NCBI GenBank assembly: GCA_002842575.1
Contig: PHDJ01000023.1
Coordinates: 1 to 40,892 of the forward strand
Length of the DNA: 40,892 bases
Direction of reading: 5' to 3'
From: Bacteroidetes bacterium HGW-Bacteroidetes-2
GTDB lineage: Bacteria > Bacteroidota > Bacteroidia > Flavobacteriales > Flavobacteriaceae
The notes under the pieces were generated by a model, which was not told where the DNA came from, did no database searches, and was given only the letters and a program-made list of their open reading frames with translations. The translations under genes were made by a program, and so were the position numbers. Of this stretch, positions 35,013 to 40,892 are shown piece after piece; the first letter of the stretch is position 1, and each line of letters begins with the position of its first letter.

Positions 35013-37529
35013 ATGAAAAAAACCATTTTCTTATTCCTTTTTTTAGGCTCCCTTTTTTCCATCGCACAAAACAAACCTCTTGATCTTTTCTATTACCTTC
35101 CTAATGAGGTTTCCTATAACACAAACATACCCACCCCAAAAAGCATTATTGGCCATGAAGTGGGTGAATGGCATGTTACCCATGACAAATTGGTGCAATA
35201 CATGCAAGTTTTAGCAAAGAGTAGCGATAGGATAACTCTAGAAAATCGGGGAACAACGGCAGAAGGCAGACCACTTATTTTACTTACAATTACTTCGCAA
35301 AACAATCATAAAAATTTAGAAACTATTCGCTTAAAACACCTTAGCCTTTCTGATGAAAATGCGAATAACCTAGATCTTTCATCGATGCCCATTGTTGTAA
35401 ACCAGGGCTTTTCTATTCACGGCAACGAACCCAGCGGTAGTAACGCTGCACTTGCCGTAGCCTATTATCTAGCAGCAGCACAAGGTCCTAAAATAGACGA
35501 GCTACTGAACAATACCATCATTCTATTTGATCCATCCTTTAACCCAGATGGGCTGCAACGTTTTTCCTCATGGGTAAATATGCATAAAAGTGAAAACATC
35601 AATCCCGACCCTAACGACCGTGAGTATCGTGAATCCTGGCCAGGCGCCAGAACAAACCACTACTGGTTTGACATGAATCGCGACTGGTTACCATCGCAAC
35701 TTCCGGAAAGCAGAGCGAGAATTAAAACCTTTCATCATTGGTATCCGAACATCTTAACAGATCACCATGAAATGGGAACTAATGCTACATTTTTTTTTCA
35801 ACCCGGAATTCCTTCCAGAACACACCCGTTAACACCTAAGAAAAACCAGTCGCTAACTGGCGATATTGCACAATTTCATGCCGATGCACTGGATAAAATT
35901 GGAAGTTTTTATTATTCTGAAGAAGATTTTGACGATTTTTATTTCGGCAAAGGTTCAACCTTTCCTGATATTCAGGGAAGTATTGGTATTCTCTTTGAGC
36001 AAGCTTCCTCCAGAGGGCACGCACAAGAAAGTGACAATGGCATATTAACCTTTCCTTTTACCATTAGAAATCAATTTGTTACCGCACTTTCTACTTTAGA
36101 AGCAGGGCTTAAACTGAGAGAAAAGATTTTAGACTACCAACGTAATTTTTTTCAGGAGGCAAGAAAAGAGTCCAAAACAAGTGCTATCGTTTTTGGCGAT
36201 GAAAAAGATGCCGCAAAAGCATACCATTTAGCTGAAATTTTACAACAACACCAAATCCAAATCCACACCATCAAAAACGATTTTACCCTTAATGCAAAAA
36301 ATTATAAAAAGGGCTTTAGTTATATCCTACCTACAAATCAAAAGCAATCACGTTTAATACAAGCTATTTTTGAAAAAAGAACCACTTTTCAGGATAGCCT
36401 GTTTTATGATATTTCTGCCTGGTCGTTTCCTCTTGCTTTTAATGTAGATTATGATGAAAATGCGCCTCTTAACCAGCTAGGCTCAGTGATTACAGATATA
36501 AAACCTCCTGTAGTAACTAAATTTCCAGAATCGTCCTATGCCTACTTGATGGAATGGCATGAATACTACACCCCAAAAGCTCTCCACCAAATTTTAGAAG
36601 CCGGTATTCTGGCAAAAGTGGGAGTGAAACAATTTGAAATGCAAGGTAAAACATTCGATTATGGTACCATCCTTATTCCTGTGCAAAACCAAAAAATGTC
36701 CGCGCAAGCACTTGCCCAATTCTTAAACAATGTAGCACAACAATCGCATATTACCATTACAAGTGTATCCACCGGAAGAACAAAAGGAATAGATTTAGGA
36801 AGTAATGAATTTAAAACCATTTTAAAACCAAAAGTGGCATTACTCGTGGGCGATGGTATTACACCGTCAGATGCAGGAGAGATATGGCACCTATTTGACC
36901 AACGCTATGCAATGAAAATTACCAAACTCGATACAAGAAATTTAAACCGAACCGATATAGGTAGCTACTCCCATCTTATTTTTCCGAACAGTTCGGGAGT
37001 TGTGTTAGATAAAAACGATACCGAAAAAATAAAAACTTGGGTTAAAAATGGGGGAATCTTAATAGGGTATAAAAATGCCGCAAAATGGGCAAATACCAAT
37101 GAACTTGTAAAACTTACTTTCAAAGAAGTAAAAGACACGGCGGTCAATATTTCCTTTGAAAGTAAAAATGATTATCGTGGGGCTAAAGGTATTGGCGGTG
37201 CTATATTTGAAGTAAAATTAGACCGTTCGCATCCTGTAAATTTTGGCTATAAAAATAGCACGATGCCTCTATTTAAAAACTCCAACCTCATTTTAGAACC
37301 CGATATGCAAAGTTATAACAACCCAATACTTTTTACTAAAAAACCACTATTAAGTGGCTACATCACCAAAGACAATTTAAAAAACCTTGCCAATAGCTCG
37401 GCTTTCAAAGCAGAAAATTTTGGAAAAGGAAAAATTCTCTTGTTTATAGAAAACACCAACTTTAGAGCGTTTTGGTTTGGAACCAACAAATTGTTAATGA
37501 ATACGGTTTTCTTTGGCGAATTTATGTAA
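35013..37529 (+). CDS. Exported M14 family zinc carboxypeptidase with C-terminal amidotransferase-like domain
   Basis: The product is 838 residues with a signal peptide ending SIAQ (about residue 18). The M14 catalytic domain (about 60-370) binds zinc through His136 and Glu139 (HGNEPSG) and a histidine of LTDHHEMG (251 or 252). Substrate-binding arginines are in the NRDW region, and the catalytic glutamate is probably Glu329 in ILFEQASSRG. A beta-rich linker follows. The C-terminal part (about 600-720) begins KPKVALLVGDGITPSDAGEIWHLFDQRY and has WVKNGGILIGYKNAAKW, a class I glutamine-amidotransferase-like fold common in this subfamily and probably non-catalytic. It should trim C-terminal residues or cross-links from peptides outside the cytoplasm. 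It is convergent with csaA, 7 bp away. Confidence 0.92.
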   Translation: MKKTIFLFLFLGSLFSIAQNKPLDLFYYLPNEVSYNTNIPTPKSIIGHEVGEWHVTHDKLVQYMQVLAKSSDRITLENRGTTAEGRPLILLTITSQNNHKNLETIRLKHLSLSDENANNLDLSSMPIVVNQGFSIHGNEPSGSNAALAVAYYLAAAQGPKIDELLNNTIILFDPSFNPDGLQRFSSWVNMHKSENINPDPNDREYRESWPGARTNHYWFDMNRDWLPSQLPESRARIKTFHHWYPNILTDHHEMGTNATFFFQPGIPSRTHPLTPKKNQSLTGDIAQFHADALDKIGSFYYSEEDFDDFYFGKGSTFPDIQGSIGILFEQASSRGHAQESDNGILTFPFTIRNQFVTALSTLEAGLKLREKILDYQRNFFQEARKESKTSAIVFGDEKDAAKAYHLAEILQQHQIQIHTIKNDFTLNAKNYKKGFSYILPTNQKQSRLIQAIFEKRTTFQDSLFYDISAWSFPLAFNVDYDENAPLNQLGSVITDIKPPVVTKFPESSYAYLMEWHEYYTPKALHQILEAGILAKVGVKQFEMQGKTFDYGTILIPVQNQKMSAQALAQFLNNVAQQSHITITSVSTGRTKGIDLGSNEFKTILKPKVALLVGDGITPSDAGEIWHLFDQRYAMKITKLDTRNLNRTDIGSYSHLIFPNSSGVVLDKNDTEKIKTWVKNGGILIGYKNAAKWANTNELVKLTFKEVKDTAVNISFESKNDYRGAKGIGGAIFEVKLDRSHPVNFGYKNSTMPLFKNSNLILEPDMQSYNNPILFTKKPLLSGYITKDNLKNLANSSAFKAENFGKGKILLFIENTNFRAFWFGTNKLLMNTVFFGEFM

Positions 37530-37536
37530 AAAACTT

Positions 37537-37875
37537 TTAAGCTATGCGCAACCCGTTTGCTACCTTTGCTTCGGGTTGTAATAAAATAACGTCACCTGAA
37601 GCATCCACCGCTCCCAACACTAAGCACTCGCTCATTACGTTAGCAATTTGTTTAGGTGGAAAATTGACTACGGCTATAATTTGCTTGCCTATCAATTCTT
37701 CACTACGATAGCGTTTAGTGATTTGTGCTGAAGATTTTTTTACACCTAATTCCGGTCCAAAATCAATTTGAAGTTTATAAGCAGGTTGTTTGGCTTCCGG
37801 AAAATCTTCCGCTGTTATAATCGTGCCTACCTGCATCTGTACTTGTTGAAAATGTTGCCAATCAATAATTTCCAT
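37537..37875 (-). CDS. csaA: CsaA-like tRNA-binding domain protein
   Basis: The product is 112 residues forming one OB-fold tRNA-binding domain. It opens FQQVQMQVGTIITAEDFPEAKQPAYKLQIDFG and continues KKSSAQITKRYRSEELIGKQIIAVVNFPPKQIANVMSECLVLGA, the CsaA signature. CsaA dimers bind tRNA and are reported to assist protein secretion as a chaperone. The gene starts 2 bp after the upstream small gene on the same strand, so they share a transcript. No terminator separates it from the convergent M14 gene. Confidence 0.94.
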   Translation of the reverse strand: MEIIDWQHFQQVQMQVGTIITAEDFPEAKQPAYKLQIDFGPELGVKKSSAQITKRYRSEELIGKQIIAVVNFPPKQIANVMSECLVLGAVDASGDVILLQPEAKVANGLRIA

Positions 37876-37877
37876 AG

Positions 37878-38180
37878 TTATCTAAGAATATTCATTCTAT
37901 GAATTTTTTCAGGTGCTAAGTTACTACTATCTGCTCCATAAGCATCTACTAACAATCCTTTTTTACCGGCAGCATTTTCTAACACATAAAGAATCCTACT
38001 ATCTGCAGGATTGCTTTTGCTCTCAAAACGATAAAATTTAACTACCTCCAAATTTTCTGTTTCTTGTTTTATAGGCCAATCTTTAAGTAACCCTTGTCCT
38101 TTTAGGTTGTAATCTAACATATAGCCTTGCTGTTGTAAATCGGCAATAGCCTCGGATATTGTGGTATAAAACTCTTTCAT
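37878..38180 (-). CDS. Small conserved protein, Bacteroidota-specific
   Basis: The product is 100 residues from ATG 38180, starting MKEFYTTISEAIADLQQQGY. Other ATGs at 38186 and 38192 are possible. The later start is preferred because the -7 element ends at 38209, so the transcript starts close to 38202. Conserved features are YMLDYNL, EVVKFYRFESKSNPADSRILYVLE and GKKGLLVDAYG. Homologues in Bacteroidota are often labelled phosphoribosylpyrophosphate synthetase, but at this length and without PRPP motifs that label is not supported. It is cytosolic. Function unknown. Co-transcribed with csaA (2-bp gap). Confidence 0.78.
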   Translation of the reverse strand: MKEFYTTISEAIADLQQQGYMLDYNLKGQGLLKDWPIKQETENLEVVKFYRFESKSNPADSRILYVLENAAGKKGLLVDAYGADSSNLAPEKIHRMNILR

Positions 38181-38208
38181 TTTCATTCTCATTTTCAATT
38201 AATTACGC

Positions 38209-38239
38209 CAAAATTAATCCTAAAAAATAGATGTCAAAA
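38209..38239 (-). promoter_or_regulatory. Promoter of the small protein-csaA unit
   Basis: Minus strand: TTTTG (38239-38235) then TAATTTTG (38216-38209), spacing 18 bp. Matches the Bacteroidota consensus and constrains the start codon of the gene below it. Confidence 0.6.
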
Positions 38240-38357
38240 TATTTTGGTATAACTTTAATACTTTAGGAGTTGAATATACCATAATTTAGAAAGTTTAAAA
38301 AAAATAAACTATTGCATGCCCTTTAAAATAATTGTATCTTAGAACTAAAATTAAACT

Positions 38358-38912
38358 ATGGCACTTACCCCTTCCTCAATGCTTCCGCTAGGCACAAAAG
38401 CACCCCATTTTAAACTTATTGATGTGATAACCAGAGAGTTTGTAACGCTTCACGATGTTATTGGCAAACACGGTACAGTAGTAATGTTTATTTGCAACCA
38501 TTGCCCGTATGTAAAACACGTAAACAAAGAAATTGTTCGTGTAGCAAATGATTACAGGGTACAAGGTTTTGGTTTTGTAGCAATTAACAGCAACGATATA
38601 GTACATTATCCGCAGGATTCTCCAGAACAAATGGCCATCACTGCAGAAGAACAAGACTATGGCTTCCCATATCTTTTTGACGAAACCCAGGAAGTGGCTA
38701 AAGCCTACAATGCCGCATGCACTCCTGATTTTTATGTGTTTGATGAAGAATTAAAATTAGTTTACCGAGGCCAATTAGACCCGTCCAGACCGGGAAACAG
38801 CATACAACCTAACGGAAGAGACCTGCGGGAAGCGCTAGACAGTATCCTGAACAACAGCCCCCAACGCACTAACCAAAAACCAAGTATGGGCTGTAACATT
38901 AAGTGGAAATAA
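38358..38912 (+). CDS. Thioredoxin-fold redoxin (AhpC/TSA-like)
   Basis: The product is 184 residues. The redoxin fold carries GTKAPHFKLIDVITREFVTLHD and VVMFICNHCPYVKHV, with a CxxC active site at Cys46 and Cys49. FVAINSNDIVHYPQDSPEQM and FPYLFDETQEVAKAYNAACTPDFYVFD follow, with the cis-proline region TPDFYVF. There is no signal peptide, so it is cytosolic. The NHCPY variant of the active site defines a subfamily common in flavobacteria whose redox partner is not known. It is the last recognisable chromosomal gene before the cassette-like region, and its DNA resembles the rest of the window. Confidence 0.93.
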   Translation: MALTPSSMLPLGTKAPHFKLIDVITREFVTLHDVIGKHGTVVMFICNHCPYVKHVNKEIVRVANDYRVQGFGFVAINSNDIVHYPQDSPEQMAITAEEQDYGFPYLFDETQEVAKAYNAACTPDFYVFDEELKLVYRGQLDPSRPGNSIQPNGRDLREALDSILNNSPQRTNQKPSMGCNIKWK

Positions 38913-39206
38913 TTTCATTTAAGTTGCATTGATTAAAAACCGCACCACTTTATTGTTGTGGATAAATGTTACCTTAAAATTGCAATATTGTTACGTTTTT
39001 AGAATGACTTTCAAGAGGATTTTGTATCTTCTTTCGTTTTTTGGCAGACTTTTTTTAGCTCTTTAAGTTGACCCGTAAACTTAAATGAATTGGTTTGTTT
39101 AGGTTTGTGGTGGTGTATTAAACAAGTGTATTGTTATGAAGTTTATCTGTTTTAATACTAGGTTTTAAATCAAAATTTTATACCTTCCCTACTTTATTAA
39201 AAACAT

Positions 39207-39238
39207 GCGTATATAAGTTCTATTAGGCATATATACGC
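39207..39238. repeat. Inverted repeat, 9-bp arms
   Basis: GCGTATATA (39207-39215) and TATATACGC (39230-39238) are exact reverse complements, with a 14-nt spacer. Part of the structured left flank of the cassette. Confidence 0.8.
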
Positions 39239-39272
39239 TATAAAACGCAAAAAGCATGACCTAGATAAGCAA

Positions 39273-39308
39273 TATATCCGCATGTTTTTGAATAAACATG
39301 GGGATATA
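39273..39308. repeat. Inverted repeat hairpin, 7+7 bp with one central mismatch
   Basis: TATATCC-g-CATGTTT (39273-39287) pairs with AAACATG-g-GGATATA (39294-39308) across a 6-nt loop. It ends 5 nt before the boundary 10-mer. AAACATG also occurs at 39201-39207, as part of this hairpin (39294), and at 39308-39314. Confidence 0.8.
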
Positions 39309-39342
39309 AACATGTTATATGCGATTTTAAAAAACAGACAGT

Positions 39343-40206
39343 ATGCAAATAAAGAACCCAAAATTAGTATCCTTTGAAACATACAGATTTCAAATTCTGC
39401 CAATAAGCAAAAGCATACAGTTGACAATTGACAACGAAGTAACTTCATATGAAGACTTGGTTGAAAAGAAAAATCAATTTCTTGCAGACGTTTTAAATAA
39501 ACCAAAACTGACCTTTGAACATTCCAAATCAAAAATCACTCTTCGTTTTGACGGAACAGATGACAATATTTTCCTTTTTAGAATAAATGTTTTACGTAAA
39601 CTAAAACGACACACGCCAGACTTTAAGGAAGAACAAATTGAAGATTACCCAGCCGTGACAATTGCGATACACAACGACAAGACAAAACAGATTATCGCAA
39701 TAGAAAAAAACTCAAAAGCATTTGCACACCCTGAGACAGTTTCGCATATAATTGAGAACAACCTAAACAGACACCTAAAACCAAAAAATCTTGCAATCTA
39801 TATTGAGCCTATTTATTCAAAGGAAGACTTTTGGGAAATTGTTGAGAAATATGAAAACAGAATAAAGCAACTTGACTTTGAACTCATAAGACCTAATATG
39901 AGTAACATTTCGTCTAAGATTGATGAGCAGTTAAAAGCATTAGAAAACTCTGTGGACGCACATAAACTTAACTTGAAATTACAAAGCAGTAAAGAAGCCA
40001 ATCTTATTATTGACAGAGAAAATGCACAAATAGATGGACTTGTTGACTATGCTTCACAAGGCGGTGGTAACATTTCATTCAAAGTAAAAGGACTTAGAAA
40101 AAAAGTAAAGACCGCAAAAACTCCGACTGAAATAAATGTTGATGAAATGGAACTAAAAAACCTTTCACCACAAGAGTTAATCAACATTTTAAAGCTACTT
40201 TTATAA
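39343..40206 (+). CDS. Cassette protein of unknown function, 287 residues, soluble
   Basis: Starts MQIKNPKLVSFETYRFQILP. The first 160 residues look beta-rich with mixed charge (ITLRFDGTDDNIFLFRINVLRK, VTIAIHNDKTKQIIAIEKN). A helical, possibly coiled-coil segment covers about 165-225, followed by YASQGGGNISFKVKG and a lysine-rich stretch. The C-terminal helix is LSPQELINILKLLL. No signal peptide or membrane span. I recognise no family. Its Asp codons are GAC 12, GAT 5, against GAC 3, GAT 9 in the chromosomal DUF3276 gene, which suggests a different origin. The membrane-protein gene starts 1 nt after its stop. A sensor or defence role is only a guess from the pairing. Confidence 0.8.
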   Translation: MQIKNPKLVSFETYRFQILPISKSIQLTIDNEVTSYEDLVEKKNQFLADVLNKPKLTFEHSKSKITLRFDGTDDNIFLFRINVLRKLKRHTPDFKEEQIEDYPAVTIAIHNDKTKQIIAIEKNSKAFAHPETVSHIIENNLNRHLKPKNLAIYIEPIYSKEDFWEIVEKYENRIKQLDFELIRPNMSNISSKIDEQLKALENSVDAHKLNLKLQSSKEANLIIDRENAQIDGLVDYASQGGGNISFKVKGLRKKVKTAKTPTEINVDEMELKNLSPQELINILKLLL

Positions 40207-40207
40207 T

Positions 40208-40639
40208 ATGACTTGGGTTAAAAATATTTCATTTTACATAGTAGCTGCTTTAATACTTAATGCACTATCTACTTTTTTAGAAAGCCCATTTCTATCAAAA
40301 TTCTTGCACGACAATGTGATAAACATTCTAATCAATTTGCTTGCTATTAATACAGCGACAACAGGAATTGTGTTGACTAAGTTGAAGGAAATTTCTGAGA
40401 ACCATAAAAATTTTGACTTCAGCGACAGTTATAAAGAATTGAAATTTGCATTATTCGAGCAAATCATACTCATTGGACTTTCAATTGCTGCTCTTATTTT
40501 CAAGGACAGTGAAGTAATTAAAATGAAACTAACCCACCACGACTTTATTTTTGACACATTAGTAACAGCGATTTTCATAAATGCACTTGACACATTAAGG
40601 GACACTGGCAAAGCAATATTTTTAATCATTAAAAAGTGA
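40208..40639 (+). CDS. Cassette membrane protein of unknown function, 143 residues
   Basis: Three to four hydrophobic helices are visible: about 6-22 (ISFYIVAALILNALSTF), 36-57 (NVINILINLLAINTATTG), 81-98 (ALFEQIILIGLSIAALIF) and a weaker one at 111-132. A charged segment (about 58-80, KLKEISENHKNFDFSDSYKE) separates the second and third. No known motif. It is separated from the 287-residue gene by 1 nt and is probably translated from the same transcript. A soluble protein coupled to a small multi-span membrane protein is the layout of several defence systems in which the membrane partner is the effector. That is analogy, not homology. Confidence 0.75.
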   Translation: MTWVKNISFYIVAALILNALSTFLESPFLSKFLHDNVINILINLLAINTATTGIVLTKLKEISENHKNFDFSDSYKELKFALFEQIILIGLSIAALIFKDSEVIKMKLTHHDFIFDTLVTAIFINALDTLRDTGKAIFLIIKK

Positions 40640-40667
40640 CAGTAACGGACAACATAGAAAGAAAAAC

Positions 40668-40798
40668 CGCATATAACACGGGTTTGGCAAAAGTGGCGGT
40701 TCCGTGCTCCGCAGACACATTTGTGGTTAATCAAAGTTTGGTTCTCCGCATCAACATTTGTGGTGAAAATCGCCACCTTCGCCAAGCCCGAAAACGTT
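40668..40798. repeat. attC-like imperfect palindrome, about 130 bp
   Basis: The left arm from 40668 has CGCATATAAC and then CGGGTTTGGCAAAAGTGGCG (40679-40698). The right arm CGCCACCTTCGCCAAGCCCG (40771-40790) is its reverse complement with 3 of 20 mismatches, and is followed by AAAACGTT (40791-40798). All three mismatches are transitions. The central part holds two copies of CTCCGCA-N3-ACATTTGTGGT (40707-40727 and 40744-40764). R-box-like AAC and GTT ends flank the stem. The size is within the attC range. The conventional RYYYAAC consensus is only partly met (ATATAAC). Confidence 0.65.
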
Positions 40799-40892
40799 GC
40801 CAACCATTATCCAACTCTGCGAAAAATCAAAATAAAACTAATCTTAGCGCTTCGGATTTTTTAAAATAAATAATTGATTTTAAAGCAAAAAC
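40799..40892. other. Right edge, no gene seen
   Basis: About 94 bases after the palindrome. They would be the 5' part of a next cassette (TTGCCAACC...). I see no start codon with a plausible reading frame before the window ends. Confidence 0.35.

Larger units (their letters stand above)
38913..39313. other. Non-coding region left of the cassette
   Basis: About 400 bases without a gene. The first 270 or so hold no clear RNA or terminator beyond a weak CCAC/GTGG hairpin near 38950-38968. The last 120 are rich in inverted repeats (39207-39238 and 39273-39308) and in AAACATG copies, and lead directly into the boundary 10-mer at 39314. This may be the site where cassettes insert or the remains of an earlier attC. 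Confidence 0.5.
39314..40798 (+). mobile_element. Integron-like gene cassette with two genes and an attC-like end
   Basis: The segment starts with GTTATATGCG (39314-39323), and its final non-coding part starts with the exact reverse complement CGCATATAAC (40668-40677). In integron cassettes the 5' edge derives from the same attC as the 3' end, so these two strings must be complementary, and here they are. The 3' part (40668-40798) folds into an attC-like palindrome that ends AACG/TT, the usual crossover context. Two tightly spaced genes fill the body and begin 20 bp inside the boundary. No integrase or second complete site is in the window. It could be part of an array without integrase (CALIN type) or another palindrome-bounded element. 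Confidence 0.6.

Noticed and set aside
37878..38180. Phosphoribosylpyrophosphate synthetase annotation
   Set aside because: The protein is only about 100 residues and lacks the PRPP-binding loop. The label seems to be a propagated misannotation.
39343..40639. Assigning the cassette pair to the Kiwa defence system
   Set aside because: Size and the membrane/soluble pairing are similar, but the gene order is reversed and I see no sequence feature that identifies KwaA or KwaB.
40636..40869. Open frame of about 77 codons through the palindrome
   Set aside because: It reads straight through both palindrome arms and the internal repeats. Its product has no recognisable pattern, and a recombination-type site is a better explanation.
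1..40892. CRISPR arrays, tRNA and rRNA genes
   Set aside because: I saw no regularly spaced direct repeats with unique spacers, no cloverleaf-like segments and no rRNA sequence.

Overview
The window looks like chromosome from a marine or environmental member of the Flavobacteriaceae (Bacteroidota). The DNA is AT-rich. Several upstream regions carry the Bacteroidota promoter form (a TTG element, then TAnnTTTG). The gene families are typical of that group: a NusB with a long N-terminal extension, a DUF3276 PUR-type protein, a DUF1573 lipoprotein next to YajC, serial parvulin-type chaperones, and a mitochondrial-type aconitase. Most of the window is ordinary housekeeping DNA. The two edges are accessory.

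Layout. 1-329: the left edge holds the first 14 codons of a probable IS1595-type transposase and a possible 41-codon membrane ORF. 330-8854 (minus): lemA with a DUF2207 membrane protein, aconitase, an acyltransferase-3 protein, MoxR ATPase and a SurA-like isomerase. 8817-11622 (minus): a SurA-N-like lipoprotein and a double-parvulin isomerase. Together with the divergent Skp/OmpH gene (11827) these form an outer-membrane-protein folding block. 12344-16218: a small conserved protein, guaB and an M1 aminopeptidase. 16360-19837: a DUF2892 protein, its probable Crp/Fnr regulator, and a FecA-like TonB-dependent receptor. 19987-22445: the trkH-trkA potassium-uptake pair, in which both genes are broken. 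22732-26894 (minus): 5'-nucleotidase lipoprotein, HMG-CoA lyase, LysE exporter and pyrD. 27186-29493 (plus): pepT and an AlkB-type monooxygenase. 29509-32469 (minus): yajC, DUF1573, nusB and leucine/glutamate-type dehydrogenase. 32575-38912: a possible small RNA, an MsbA-like ABC exporter, DUF3276, an M14 peptidase, csaA, a small conserved protein and a thioredoxin-fold protein.

The most unusual part is the right end. After 430 bases of structured non-coding DNA, two tightly coupled genes of unknown function (a 287-residue soluble protein and a 143-residue membrane protein) lie between the 10-mer GTTATATGCG (39314) and its exact reverse complement CGCATATAAC (40668). The second 10-mer opens a roughly 130-bp imperfect palindrome that ends in AACGTT. 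This is the layout expected of an integron gene cassette with its attC site, although no integrase is in the window. The soluble/membrane gene pair has the architecture often seen in phage-defence operons, but its function is not recognisable from sequence.

Other points worth attention: two independent inactivating lesions in the K+ uptake system; a 16-bp palindrome where an activator would bind upstream of the DUF2892 gene, next to the Crp/Fnr gene; and a structured, terminated non-coding segment ahead of the ABC transporter.
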